DNA of 64,000 bases from Nonomuraea sp. NEAU-A123. Lineage in GTDB: Bacteria > Actinomycetota > Actinomycetes > Streptosporangiales > Streptosporangiaceae. The position numbers were made by a program, and so were the translations under genes. Positions 49,229 to 57,655 of this stretch are shown piece after piece (the stretch's first letter is position 1; every line of letters starts with the position of its first letter). The notes below the pieces were generated by a model. It saw only the letters and a list, made by a program, of their open reading frames with translations, had not been told where the DNA came from and ran no database searches. The stretch spans positions 292,865 through 356,864 of the forward strand of contig NZ_JAHFZZ010000012.1 in the NCBI RefSeq assembly GCF_018603905.1, written 5' to 3'.

Positions 49229-50071
49229 TCACCCCTCGTCGAGTCTGGCCAGTTCCTCGGCGTCGATGGGGTGGAACGTGTCCAATACGGCGATCAGCTC
49301 TTTCACGGACATCGTTGGGCTTTCGATCCGCACCAAGGCGTTGCTGTGCGTTGTGAAGATGATCTTCCCGTGCTCACCGCTACGGAGCCATATGCCGGGT
49401 GACGCCTGGCGGCACTCCGTGTGCTCCAGGACGCCGTCCCGCGGATCGGGATTTCTGCAGGCAGCCCTGGGGCTCGCCGTGCTCCTTGGCCTGACGGTGA
49501 CGCCAACGCGGGAGTCACCATCCTGACCCTCGTACCAGAGCTCGAGCCACTCATCCACATAGAGCACATCCGAGAGCCGATGGTCCGGCAGGGTGGGTGC
49601 GATGAGCGGAACCTTGGCGCGGGCCGGCTGGTTGGCCGGAGTCGGGTCGGCGATGACGTTCGATGCCGACCATACGGCCAGGTACACCACGGCGACGCCG
49701 GCGATCAGCAGGCCGCGAAGTCCCGAGTGCACCGGCATGAATATGCCGCCCGCGGCCAGGTAGGCGGTCGCACCCAGGGCCATGAGGCGCAGGGCCGTTT
49801 GCCAGTCGCCCAGATCCGTGATCTCGGGTATGCGCAGGGCGAAAATGTTGGCGATGAGGAACGCCGCGGTGATGGCCGGGCCCGCCGTGGCCACCCCCCA
49901 CCAGCGCGGTAACCTGCCCCACCAGGACAGGAAGAACCCCAGTCCATAGGGCAGGACGATCAGCGCCAAGGCGTCGAGGGACCCCAGGTCGTCTCCCCGC
50001 CAGTAGAAGATGACGAACTGGGCCAGTCCGACCACCGCCCCGACGAGCGCCGCCCGCGCCGCTGCGTTCAT
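49229..50071 (-). CDS. Multi-pass membrane protein with soluble C-terminal domain
   Basis: 280 residues. The first ~150 contain five hydrophobic segments (ALVGAVVGLAQFVIFYW, ALIVLPYGLGFFLSWW, AITAAFLIANIFAL, LMALGATAYLAAGGIF, LLIAGVAVVYLAVWSA). The C-terminal ~130 are soluble and include DVLYVDEWLELWYEG and SVKELIAVLDTFHPIDAEEL. ATG 50071 is preferred to an upstream start. It lies 16 bases before the sigma factor on the same strand and may be co-transcribed. The family is unknown. Confidence 0.72.
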   Translation of the reverse strand: MNAAARAALVGAVVGLAQFVIFYWRGDDLGSLDALALIVLPYGLGFFLSWWGRLPRWWGVATAGPAITAAFLIANIFALRIPEITDLGDWQTALRLMALGATAYLAAGGIFMPVHSGLRGLLIAGVAVVYLAVWSASNVIADPTPANQPARAKVPLIAPTLPDHRLSDVLYVDEWLELWYEGQDGDSRVGVTVRPRSTASPRAACRNPDPRDGVLEHTECRQASPGIWLRSGEHGKIIFTTHSNALVRIESPTMSVKELIAVLDTFHPIDAEELARLDEG

Positions 50072-50087
50072 ATTCCGATCATGTCTA

Positions 50088-50139
50088 AAGAAATGCGCCC
50101 ATAGTGGAAATCGGGAGATTATCCGGGAGGGCATTTCTT
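50088..50139 (-). terminator. Inverted repeat between cupin remnant and membrane gene
   Basis: Arms AAGAAATG-CG-CCC and GGG-CATTTCTT pair with a two-base bulge across a 28-base loop. Downstream of the arm on the minus strand is TTTCTTTAG. A weak candidate terminator for the oxidoreductase/cupin unit. Confidence 0.35.
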
Positions 50140-50149
50140 AAGAAGGTGG

Positions 50150-50500
50150 CTAATGAGTGGTACGGATGGTCACGTACGTCTTGCGGATCGTCTCGTGCAC
50201 GTCCCATGTCCCTCGCCACCCGTCCGGCAGCACGACCGTCGAGCCCGGCGCCAGCTCAACGGTCTGCCCGTCCTCACCCGTCAACGTCGCCCGCCCCGCC
50301 AGGATCTGACAGATCTCGTGAAAGCCGTCCCTGACCGCCGTGAACGAACCGGGCCCGCACTCTCAGACACCCGTCTCCGCGAGAGAGCCGGCCCACACCT
50401 CCAGCGTGGACTCCGACTGGCCGGTCAAGCTGGTCGGCTTGGGCTCGGCAGCGGGCAGGGAGACCGACGGGGCGTGCTCCAGGTGGGAGAGCTGGATCAA
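50150..50500 (-). pseudogene. Cupin-domain protein disrupted by nonsense and frameshift
   Basis: From TTG 50500 the frame reads IQLSHLEHAPSVSLPAAEPK and LEVWAGSLAETGV, then hits TGA at 50363-50365 where related cupins have Trp (a G-W-E-x-x-P-G motif; here V-stop-ECGPG). About 20 bases on, the rest continues in another frame: FTAVRDGFHEICQILAG, ELAPGSTVVLPDGWRGTWDV and a normal stop at 50150. Two independent lesions mean no full-length product. Intact DUF861-like cupins often accompany amine-oxidising FAD enzymes, as here. Confidence 0.83.
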
Positions 50501-50529
50501 GAGTCGTCCTAACAGAAGAAGTAACGGCG

Positions 50530-51948
50530 TCAGCGGCCGGAGATGAGGTTGGCGAGGCGGGCGTACGGCGAGGTGGTGGTGCCCCGGTCGTTCTCGTGCC
50601 GGTCGGCGGCCCTGAAGAGCGCGTAGATGAGCTGCACCCCGGCCCACCGCAGCGGCTCCGGCTCCCACTGCCGCACCTGGCGGCCCACCCAGGGCAGCGC
50701 CGTCAGCTCGGTGTCGTGGCGCAGCATCAGGTCGCGCAGCGTGCGGCCGGCCAGGTTCGTGGTCGTGACGCCGCTGCCCACGTAACCGCCCGCCCAGCCG
50801 AGCCCGGTCGTGTGGTCGAGGTGCACGGTCGAGCACCAGTCGCGCGGCACGCCGAGCACCCCGCACCACGAGTGCTGGACATGGGCATCGGCCGTGGCGG
50901 GGAACAGCTTGACCAGCATCCGCCAGAGCAGCGCCACCGTCTGCGCCTGCGTCGCGCCCCGGTCGTCGGTCCGCGAGCGGTACCGGTACGGCACGCCGCG
51001 TCCGCCGATCGCGATCCGGTCGTCCGCGGTGCGCTGGGCGTAGATGTAGGCGTGCGCCTCGTCGCCGAGCAGCTCGTTGCCCGACCACCCGATGTGCTTC
51101 CACACCTCGGCGGGCAGCGGCTCAGTGACGATCATGGAGCTGTTCATCGGCAGCCACTGCCGGTGCTGCCCGGCGAGGCTGGCGGTGAAGCCCTCGGTGG
51201 CGCGGATGACGTACTCGGCCGAGACGACGCCGCGCGTGGTAACTGCCGAGGCCTGCCCTCCGACAGAGCGGGGGCGGATCTCGGTCACCGTGGTGTTCTC
51301 GAAGATGTCCACGCCCAGCGAGGCGACCACTGACGCGAGCCCGACGGCCAGCTTCGCGGGCTGGATGCGCGCGCAGTGCGGCGAGTACGTGGCCTCCAAG
51401 GTCCCCGCCACCTGTACGCGTTCCCGCTGCTCGTCCCGGGACATCAGCCTGAGGTCGTCCTCCCCGTACCCCCAGGTACGCAGCTCGGACAGCTCCTCGC
51501 GCAGGCGGCGGCGCTGGGCGGGGTTGGTCGCGACGTGGATCAGCCCGCCCTTGTGGACGTCGGCCTCGATGCCCTCTTCCCGGGTCACGCGGATGACCTC
51601 GTCAACGGACCGGAACATGGCATGCTGCAGGGAGATCATCGCCTCACGCCCACGAGCCGCCGCGTACCGCTTCCGCGACCCCGCGAACTCGGCCGACAGC
51701 CAGCCGCCGTTGCGCCCGGACGCGCCGAACCCGGCGAACTCCCGCTCCAGGATCGCGATCCGCAGATCGGGCTGCTCCTTCTTCAGGTAGTACGCGGTCC
51801 ACAGGCCCGTGTAGCCGCCGCCGACGATCACCACGTCATACGAGCGGGGGCCGGGCAGCGCGGCCCGGCGGTCCGGCACGCCGATCTGCCGGTACCAGAA
51901 CGAGACGCCGCCGTTGGCGAAGTCTCCGGTCAGCGGGATGCCCTTCAT
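50530..51948 (-). CDS. FAD-dependent amine/amino-acid oxidoreductase (DAO family, PuuB-like)
   Basis: 472 residues. The FAD-binding glycine motif VVIVGGGYTGLWTAYYL is followed by ILEREFAGFGASGRNGGWLS; the C-terminal FAD contact is GLGWAGGYVGSGVTTTNLAGR. The family includes gamma-glutamylputrescine oxidase and related deaminating oxidases. A cupin remnant lies downstream and an XRE-cupin regulator of the PuuR type upstream, supporting a polyamine or similar amine substrate. ATG 51948 is chosen; the longer frame from 51999 runs through the hairpin at 51956-51999. Substrate inferred. Confidence 0.86.
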   Translation of the reverse strand: MKGIPLTGDFANGGVSFWYRQIGVPDRRAALPGPRSYDVVIVGGGYTGLWTAYYLKKEQPDLRIAILEREFAGFGASGRNGGWLSAEFAGSRKRYAAARGREAMISLQHAMFRSVDEVIRVTREEGIEADVHKGGLIHVATNPAQRRRLREELSELRTWGYGEDDLRLMSRDEQRERVQVAGTLEATYSPHCARIQPAKLAVGLASVVASLGVDIFENTTVTEIRPRSVGGQASAVTTRGVVSAEYVIRATEGFTASLAGQHRQWLPMNSSMIVTEPLPAEVWKHIGWSGNELLGDEAHAYIYAQRTADDRIAIGGRGVPYRYRSRTDDRGATQAQTVALLWRMLVKLFPATADAHVQHSWCGVLGVPRDWCSTVHLDHTTGLGWAGGYVGSGVTTTNLAGRTLRDLMLRHDTELTALPWVGRQVRQWEPEPLRWAGVQLIYALFRAADRHENDRGTTTSPYARLANLISGR

Positions 51949-51955
51949 CTGAATT

Positions 51956-51999
51956 GTGGCGCGGAGACCCGGTCCTTCAGGGCCGGGAGGAAGCGCCAC
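51956..51999. other. Two-tier hairpin beside tnpB
   Basis: An outer 7-bp stem (GTGGCGC / GCGCCAC) encloses an inner 8-bp stem (CCCGGTCC / GGGCCGGG, one G:T) with loop TTCA and symmetric 5-base internal loops. CCTTCAGGG-type hairpins are typical of IS200/IS605-IS1341 element ends. It lies about 90 bases upstream of tnpB and directly in front of the oxidoreductase gene. It may mark one boundary of the insertion. Confidence 0.55.
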
Positions 52000-52085
52000 C
52001 CCTCCTTTCGAAAACAGTATGGAAAGACTCGGTCACGTTCGGTAATATGCGTGGTGGGTGATGGCTCTGTGACAGGAGGTGCGCG

Positions 52086-53315
52086 ATGGCGATCAGCCGC
52101 TCCGCCACCAAACGCCACGGCCTGCCCACGGTCGTGCAACTGCGGCTCACACCCACCCTGGCTCAGGCCGAGGCTCTGGCTGCGGCGGTGCTGTTGTGCA
52201 ATCAGGCGGCCACCGTCGTGTCCCGGCTGGCCTGGCAGCACCGCACCTTTGCTGTGGTGGAGTTGCACCGGCTGGCCTACTACGAGGTGCGCGGGCAGGT
52301 AGCCGGGCTCGGCGCGCAAGCGGCCGTGCGGGCGATCGCCCGGGTCTCCGGCGCGTATGCCAACCGGCGCGCCACCAAGAAACGCGCCCACATCTTCCGC
52401 CCGCACGGCGCCATCCCCTACGACGCCCGGCTGATGAGCTGGAATCGTGACGCCCGCACCGTGTCGCTGTGGACCCCCACCGGCCGCGTCGCCGTCCCCT
52501 ACGCGGGTCGGCCGGAAGACCTCAAAGCCGTGGACGTGCTGCCGGTGGGGGAGGCCGATCTGATCTGCCGGCGCGGCGTGTGGCTGTTGCAGGTCTCCCT
52601 GACCATGCCCAAGCCCCGAACGCGTGAGCCGGTCGGTGGCTTTGTGGGGGTGGATCAAGGGGTGGCGAATCTGGCGGTCACCTGCGACGGCGCGGTGCTG
52701 CCCGGCCCCGCCTTGGCTGGGCCGATCGGTGGCAACGGCCACGTCCGCGCGCTGCGCGAGCGGCGCCACCGCCAACGCCGCAGGCTCCAGAAGAAGGGGA
52801 CCTCGGCGGCGCGGCGGGTGCTGCGCCGCCTTGCCGGGCGTGAGCACCGGATAATGACCGACCTCAACCACCAGATCTCGAAATATGTGGTGCGTGAAGC
52901 CGAACGCACCGGCCGCGGCATCGCCCTGGAGGATCTGCAGGGCATCCGCGGCCGGGTCAGGGCTCACCGGCTCCAGCGACGCACCCTGCACAACTGGGCC
53001 TTCGCCCAGCAGACCACCTTCACCCGCTACAAAGCCGCCCGCGCCGGAGTCGCCTTCATCCTGGTCGACACCGCGTATACCTCGTAGGCCTGTCCGGAGT
53101 GCGGGTGTGTGACCAGGGCGAACCGGCCGGCACGGGGCCGGTTCGTCTGCACCCGGTGCGGCCTCGCTGGGCACGCCGACCACATCGCAGCCCGCAACAT
53201 CGCCACACGCGGCGTCACGGGCTGGGCTGCCATCAACCAGCCACACGCTACCGGCCTCCCTTCAGCCAGACGGGACCGTGAGAGCAAACCACCAGCTTCA
53301 GCCAGTGGTAGTTGA
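52086..53315 (+). pseudogene. tnpB: TnpB (IS1341/IS605-type RNA-guided nuclease) interrupted by amber codon
   Basis: The frame from ATG 52086 encodes 333 residues, stops at TAG 53085-53087, and continues in the same frame to TGA 53313-53315 for a 409-residue total, normal TnpB length. RuvC residues are present: D190 in VGVDQGVAN, E282 in IALEDLQGI and D365 in GHADHIAARN. The last one, together with the zinc ribbon (CPECGC ... CTRCG), lies beyond the amber codon. Homologues usually read YTSQ before the cysteines, so CAG to TAG is likely. No tnpA is nearby. Without readthrough the nuclease would lack a catalytic Asp. Confidence 0.9.
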
Positions 53316-53427
53316 TCAGCCAGGAGTACGGAGTCGGACACGCGCCAGATGAGCGGGACCTCGTCGCCGCGGCGGGCGTCGCTGAGGCTGCCCGCCTGTT
53401 CGCGGACCAGCGCCGGTTGAACCCCCT
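53316..53427 (-). pseudogene. Possible remnant of a gene cut by the tnpB insertion
   Basis: On the minus strand an open frame (PALVREQAGSLSDARRGD, then EVPLIWRVSDSVLLADQ) has strongly GC-biased third positions and lies 20 bases after the XRE-regulator stop. It runs into the 3' end of tnpB and has an in-frame TAG before it, so it lacks a start. I do not recognise the family. It may be what is left of a gene once between the regulator and the oxidoreductase. Confidence 0.35.
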
Positions 53428-53446
53428 AGATAAGGGTGGGTGTAAG

Positions 53447-54022
53447 TCAGGCGGGCGTAGGCGGGCTGATCGTCCAGAGCACCTCGGCCGTCTCGTCGCC
53501 GTCGTTGACGACGCGGTGGGGCATCGACGTGCGGTATTCCACGCTGTCGCCCGGCCCGAGGACGTGCGGGGCGGCCGAATCGGTGGGGCCGAGCCAGAGG
53601 GTGACCTGGCCGCGCAGGATGAGGAAGATCTCCTGGGAGTCGCCGTGGGTGTACGGCTCCTCCCCGGTGGACGCGCCCGGGTCTAACTCCCCGGCGTACA
53701 TCTCCAGGTTCTGCAGGGGGCGTTGGGAGATCAGGTACTTGCGGGTGCCGGGTTCTGTCGGCAGTTCCGGACGTTCGGCGCGGCGTACCACGCGGTGTCC
53801 GACCTCCTCCTGTTCGTTGAACAGGTCGGCCACCGTGATCCCGAGAGCTTCGGCGATCCGCCGCAGCATCCCGATGCTCGCGCTGGTCTGCCCTCGCTCC
53901 AACTGGCTGATGAAGCTGGCGCTCGCCTTGGCCTGGCCGGCGAGTCCGCGCACGGTCATGTGGCGCATGTTCCGGTAGGCCCGGATGCGTACACCCAGGT
54001 GTGCGGTCTCCGACTCCGTCAT
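53447..54022 (-). CDS. XRE-family regulator with C-terminal cupin (PuuR-like)
   Basis: 191 residues. The XRE helix-turn-helix is MTVRGLAGQAKASASFISQLERGQTSASIGMLRRIAEAL (split for reading at ~22-60), followed by a cupin_2 domain with YTHGDSQEIFLILRGQVTLWLG and MPHRVVNDGD. This two-domain type controls polyamine and amino-acid use, as PuuR does. The ATG at 54022 has AAGGGG upstream. The FAD oxidoreductase and cupin that it probably controlled are downstream on the same strand but are now separated by tnpB. Confidence 0.87.
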   Translation of the reverse strand: MTESETAHLGVRIRAYRNMRHMTVRGLAGQAKASASFISQLERGQTSASIGMLRRIAEALGITVADLFNEQEEVGHRVVRRAERPELPTEPGTRKYLISQRPLQNLEMYAGELDPGASTGEEPYTHGDSQEIFLILRGQVTLWLGPTDSAAPHVLGPGDSVEYRTSMPHRVVNDGDETAEVLWTISPPTPA

Positions 54023-54246
54023 CGAACCCCTTGATCGGATGCACTGAACATCTTGTTAAGTGGCAATGAAAGGACCGTACATATCACAAGAAATCCCAGC
54101 AAGGGGCGTCGTGTAACAAATGGGTTACCGAGCGTGGCGGGGTCACCTCAACCGCCTCTGCGACACCGTCATACCTTCCGCGGAATTGCCGGACCGCGGC
54201 TCTTCTCCCAAGCTGCTCAAGGTCAGACGCGTACCAAGGAGAAGCA

Positions 54247-55233
54247 GTGACCGATACTCGTACGCAGGACCTCGCCCGCCCGCGGCTGGGAGTCCTGCTC
54301 CCCACCAACCAGAGCCAGTGGAACGACGCCCGGCGGCTGGTCGACTTCGCCGTCCGGGCGGAGCGGCTCGGGTACGACTCCCTCTGGGCCAACGACACCC
54401 TTCTCGGCGCGCGGATCGAGCCGCTGGCCATGCTCGCCGCCCTCGCCCCCGCCACCGAACGCGTCACGCTCGGCACCGCCGCCCTGCTGCCGGCCTTCCG
54501 CCGTCCGGTCACAGCCGCGCAGGAGCTGGCCTCCATCGACCACCTCTCGGCCGGCCGGCTCGTCGTGGCCGTGGGCGCGGGCTTCCCCGGCCGGTCCGAG
54601 CCCGAGTACGCGGTATCGGAGGTGCCGTGGGAGCGACGGTTCCGGCGGCTGGACGACACGGTCTCGCTGTGGCGGGCGCTGTGGGCGGGCGAGCGCGCGT
54701 TCCATGGCGAGGTGTTGCGCCACGACGACCTGCCGGAGTCCACGCCGTCCTACCGGCCGGGCGGCCCGCCGATCTGGCTCGCCGGGGGGAGCCCGTCGGC
54801 GCGTGAGCGCACTGGCCGGCTCTACGACGGGTGGCTGCCTTACCCGCCGGACGTCGCCGACTACCGTACGGGCCTTCAGGAGGTAAGACGGGTGGCGGAG
54901 TCCGCGGGCCGTCTCGCCGGCGCGATCACCCCGGCGCTGTTCGTCACGGTGCTGATCACCGGCGACGCGGAACGGGGGGAGCAGGAGCTCGACGCCTACT
55001 GCCGGGTTGTGTACGGCCTTCCGTACGAGATCGTACGGAAGAACCAGGTGATGGTCGCGGGTCCGGCCGAACAGGTGGCCGAGACGCTCGCCCGCTACGC
55101 GGAGGCGGGCACGCGGCACGTCGTCTGCCGTATCGCGGCCCTCACCCTCGACGCGCAGCTTGACCAGCTTGAGCTGATCGCCGCCGCGCTCAGCCTGGGG
55201 AAGGACATCAGCCGGGCAACCATGTCATCCTGA
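54247..55233 (+). CDS. LLM-class (F420/FMN-type) oxidoreductase
   Basis: 328 residues, luciferase-like TIM barrel: RLGVLLPTNQSQWNDAR at the start, RAERLGYDSLWANDTLL, TERVTLGTAALLPAFRRP, LASIDHLSAGRLVVAVGAGF and a C-terminal TRHVVCRIAALTLDAQL. Actinobacterial members mostly use F420. The GTG start has AAGGAGAAGC upstream. It is divergent from the XRE-cupin regulator. The substrate is unknown, and whether the cofactor is F420 or FMN cannot be read with certainty. Confidence 0.86.
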   Translation: MTDTRTQDLARPRLGVLLPTNQSQWNDARRLVDFAVRAERLGYDSLWANDTLLGARIEPLAMLAALAPATERVTLGTAALLPAFRRPVTAAQELASIDHLSAGRLVVAVGAGFPGRSEPEYAVSEVPWERRFRRLDDTVSLWRALWAGERAFHGEVLRHDDLPESTPSYRPGGPPIWLAGGSPSARERTGRLYDGWLPYPPDVADYRTGLQEVRRVAESAGRLAGAITPALFVTVLITGDAERGEQELDAYCRVVYGLPYEIVRKNQVMVAGPAEQVAETLARYAEAGTRHVVCRIAALTLDAQLDQLELIAAALSLGKDISRATMSS

Positions 55234-55278
55234 AGGCGCTTTCCCCCACCCCCGCCAGGACAAGAAACGAGAAAAGCA

Positions 55279-55479
55279 GTGAAAGCATGGATCTTCCTCG
55301 TCCTCGGTGTTCTCCTGATCCTGGTCGGCGGCCTGTGGACGCTTCAAGGGCTGGGCATCGTCGGCGGTAGCGTGATGAGCGGCGTCACCATGTGGGCCAT
55401 CATCGGCCCTGTCGTCCTCATCATCGGCCTGGTGATCGCGTTCCTCGGAATACGCGCGCGACGAGACCCGCGCGGTTAA
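55279..55479 (+). CDS. Small two-helix membrane protein
   Basis: 66 residues with two hydrophobic helices (WIFLVLGVLLILVGGLWTL and MWAIIGPVVLIIGLVIAFLGI) and a basic C-terminal tail (RARRDPRG). GTG 55279 follows AACGAGAAAAGC. It is 45 bases after the LLM oxidoreductase on the same strand. No function is recognised. Confidence 0.72.
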   Translation: MKAWIFLVLGVLLILVGGLWTLQGLGIVGGSVMSGVTMWAIIGPVVLIIGLVIAFLGIRARRDPRG

Positions 55480-55509
55480 TAACCGTCGAAAGCGGGATAT
55501 TGATGGATC

Positions 55510-56169
55510 ATGACCGCGCGCTATGACGGCCAGGCCGAGTGGTACGACGAGTTCAACACCCCCTGCGCCGCCGCGAACCAGCCGGACGTGGCCGAGCTGC
55601 TGGGGCCGGGCGACGGACCGTGCCTGGACCTGGGCTGCGGCACCGGCCTCTACCTCGACGCGATCCGCGCCACCGGCCGGACCGTCGTGGGGCTCGACCG
55701 GTCCGGCGACCAGTTGCGCATCGCCCGCCGCAGGGACCACGCGCCGCTGCTCCAAGGTGACGGTACGGCGCTGCCGTTCGCCGCAGGGGTGTTCGGCACC
55801 GTCGCCGCGTTCTGGGTGTCGACCGACATCGGCGACTTTCCCGGACTGCTCAAGGAGGCGGCCCGGGTGCTGCGCCCCGGCGGCCTGCTGCTGTTCTACG
55901 GGGCGCACCCGTGTTTCAACGGCCCGCACATCGAGAACCGCGAGGACGGCGCGCTGATCATCCACCCCACGTACCGGATCAAGGGCTGGCACCGGCGCGG
56001 ACCATGGTGGCGTAAGGGCGGGGTCCGGGACCGGGTGGGGATGAGCCAGCTTCCGCTCCCAGGCCTGATCAACGCGTTCATCGACGCGGAACTCGACATC
56101 GAGCGGATGTACGAACCGGGCGAGGACCCCATTCCCAACGTCCTGGCCGTCAGGGCGTACGCGCGCTGA
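55510..56169 (+). CDS. Class I SAM-dependent methyltransferase
   Basis: 219 residues. Motif I CLDLGCGTGLYLDAI, acidic residue in VVGLDRSGDQLRIA, GDGTALPFAAGVFGTV as motif II region and AARVLRPGGLLLFYGAHP are clear. It matches UbiE/methyltransf_11-type enzymes acting on small molecules. ATG 55510 begins it. The 3' end lies 3 bases from the convergent NmrA-like gene. Confidence 0.87.
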   Translation: MTARYDGQAEWYDEFNTPCAAANQPDVAELLGPGDGPCLDLGCGTGLYLDAIRATGRTVVGLDRSGDQLRIARRRDHAPLLQGDGTALPFAAGVFGTVAAFWVSTDIGDFPGLLKEAARVLRPGGLLLFYGAHPCFNGPHIENREDGALIIHPTYRIKGWHRRGPWWRKGGVRDRVGMSQLPLPGLINAFIDAELDIERMYEPGEDPIPNVLAVRAYAR

Positions 56170-56172
56170 GCC

Positions 56173-57012
56173 TTACCGGAAGTCGTCGGCGTGGTCCTGG
56201 GCCCACTGGGCGAAGGTGTGCGCGGGATGGCCGGTGACCTCCTCGACGACCGTCGAGGTCGCGGCGGGGCGGTCGGTGCTGGCTGCCAGCATGCGCATGA
56301 TGGTCTCCACCCCGATCGGGGGCATGGACTTGGCCAGATCCGACCGGGCCTCCTCGACGGAGATCACGTCAAGCGTGATCTTGCGGCCGATGGCCTCGCC
56401 GATGTGCTCGACCTGCTGCCTGATGGTGAGCGACTCGGGGCCGTAGAGCGTGTAGGCCCGCTGAGCGTGGCCGGGCTCGGTCAGAGCGGTGACGGCGAGC
56501 GCGGCCATGTCCTTCTCATGGATGGGGGCGATCTGCGCGTCCGGGTACGCCGTACGGACGGTGTTGTCGGTCTTGATCGACTGGGCCCACCACCACAGGG
56601 TGTTCGTGGCGAACATCCCCGGCCGGACGAACGTCCAGTCGATGCCGGAGCCCTCGATGGCCGCTTCGACGACACGATGCAGCTGGGCGATCGGGTTGTG
56701 TTCGGCGTCGGGGATGACGACGGACGCCGATGACAGCAGCACCACGTGTCGTACGCCGGCGGATCGCGCCGCCTTCACGAACCCGTCGATGCCATCCGGC
56801 TTGGTGTACAGGAAGACCTTCTCGGCACCCTCCAGGGCGGCGGGCAGCGTCTCGGGCGAGTCGAGATCGGCTGCTACGACCGGTGTGTCCGGCGGGAACC
56901 CAGGCGCGTGCGGATCCCGCCCCGTCGCACGGATCGGTATGCCCGCCGCGCGCAGTCCGGCGGCGACATGGCGGCCTACATTGCCCCGGGCGCCGAAGAC
57001 GACAGTGACCAT
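56173..57012 (-). CDS. NmrA-like NAD(P)-binding protein
   Basis: 279 residues. VTVVFGARGNVGRHVAAGL is the nucleotide-binding loop; GVRHVVLLSSASVVIPD and DWTFVRPGMFATNTL follow the NmrA/atypical SDR pattern in which the catalytic Tyr-Lys pair is lost. Such proteins are redox sensors or quinone-type reductases. Its ATG overlaps the TetR stop by one base (TAATG), so the two are coupled and share regulation by the dyad upstream of the TetR gene. Confidence 0.87.
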   Translation of the reverse strand: MVTVVFGARGNVGRHVAAGLRAAGIPIRATGRDPHAPGFPPDTPVVAADLDSPETLPAALEGAEKVFLYTKPDGIDGFVKAARSAGVRHVVLLSSASVVIPDAEHNPIAQLHRVVEAAIEGSGIDWTFVRPGMFATNTLWWWAQSIKTDNTVRTAYPDAQIAPIHEKDMAALAVTALTEPGHAQRAYTLYGPESLTIRQQVEHIGEAIGRKITLDVISVEEARSDLAKSMPPIGVETIMRMLAASTDRPAATSTVVEEVTGHPAHTFAQWAQDHADDFR

Positions 57013-57635
57013 TAAGAGGACCTCCCGAGAAGTTTGATCAGTTGGTTGCGGAGTTCGGTACGGGTTTCAGGTGACAAGGGGTCGTCACCGAAGAGGGCCC
57101 GGACGAAGTGCGGCATCGTGATCGGGGCGAAGACCACCGCGTAGGCGGTCAGGAGCGCGAACCTGGCGTCCACCTCATCGGTGACCTCGCCGTTCTCCTG
57201 CCGTTGGCGGATCTTCTCCACCGAATCCGCCATTTTGGCCCGTTGGCGATCCAGGTACTGTCGCCCGTCCGCCTCATCGGTGAACGGGCAGTCGCCAAGG
57301 GCCTGCCAGACGGTCAGCCGGGCCCAGTCGGGATTGTCGAGCGTCGCGTCCAGGTGCGCGCCGATCGAGTCCGCGAACGACGTGTCCGGCGTGACCAGGC
57401 CGGCCTCGACCTCCTGCCAGCGCCGGCGCAGCTCGTCCAGCAGCCCCTGCTTGCCGCCGAAGTAGTAAGAGATCAGCTGCTGGTTGACGCCGGCGCGGGC
57501 GGCGATGCCGGCCGTGCGGGCACCCGCGTAGCCCTTCGCCCCGAACTCGGCCACGGCGGCGGTCAGGATCCGCTCCCGTGTCTGTTCCGCCGCTTGGCCG
57601 CGATCCTCTGGGCGCGGTGCCCGCCGTGCTCCCAT
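57012..57635 (-). CDS. TetR family regulator of the NmrA-like gene
   Basis: About 207 residues. TRERILTAAVAEFGAKG, TAGIAARAGVNQQLISYYFG and GKQGLLDELRRRW are the helix-turn-helix. ATG 57635 is preferred because an in-frame start at 57680 would lie within the dyad operator. It is first of a coupled pair with the NmrA-like gene. The likely inducer is a small electrophile or quinone, as for many TetR/NmrA pairs, but this is inference. Confidence 0.86.
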   Translation of the reverse strand: MGARRAPRPEDRGQAAEQTRERILTAAVAEFGAKGYAGARTAGIAARAGVNQQLISYYFGGKQGLLDELRRRWQEVEAGLVTPDTSFADSIGAHLDATLDNPDWARLTVWQALGDCPFTDEADGRQYLDRQRAKMADSVEKIRQRQENGEVTDEVDARFALLTAYAVVFAPITMPHFVRALFGDDPLSPETRTELRNQLIKLLGRSS

Positions 57636-57655
57636 GCCTGGAGAGCGTAGTTCTT

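Noticed and set aside
49013..49526. Plus-strand open frames across the sigma factor and membrane genes
   Set aside because: They are shadows of the minus-strand genes, which have coupled starts and recognisable sigma domains.
50363..50365. Stop-codon recoding (selenocysteine) in the cupin gene
   Set aside because: There is no downstream SECIS-like hairpin of the right type, homologues have Trp here, and a second frameshift lies close by.
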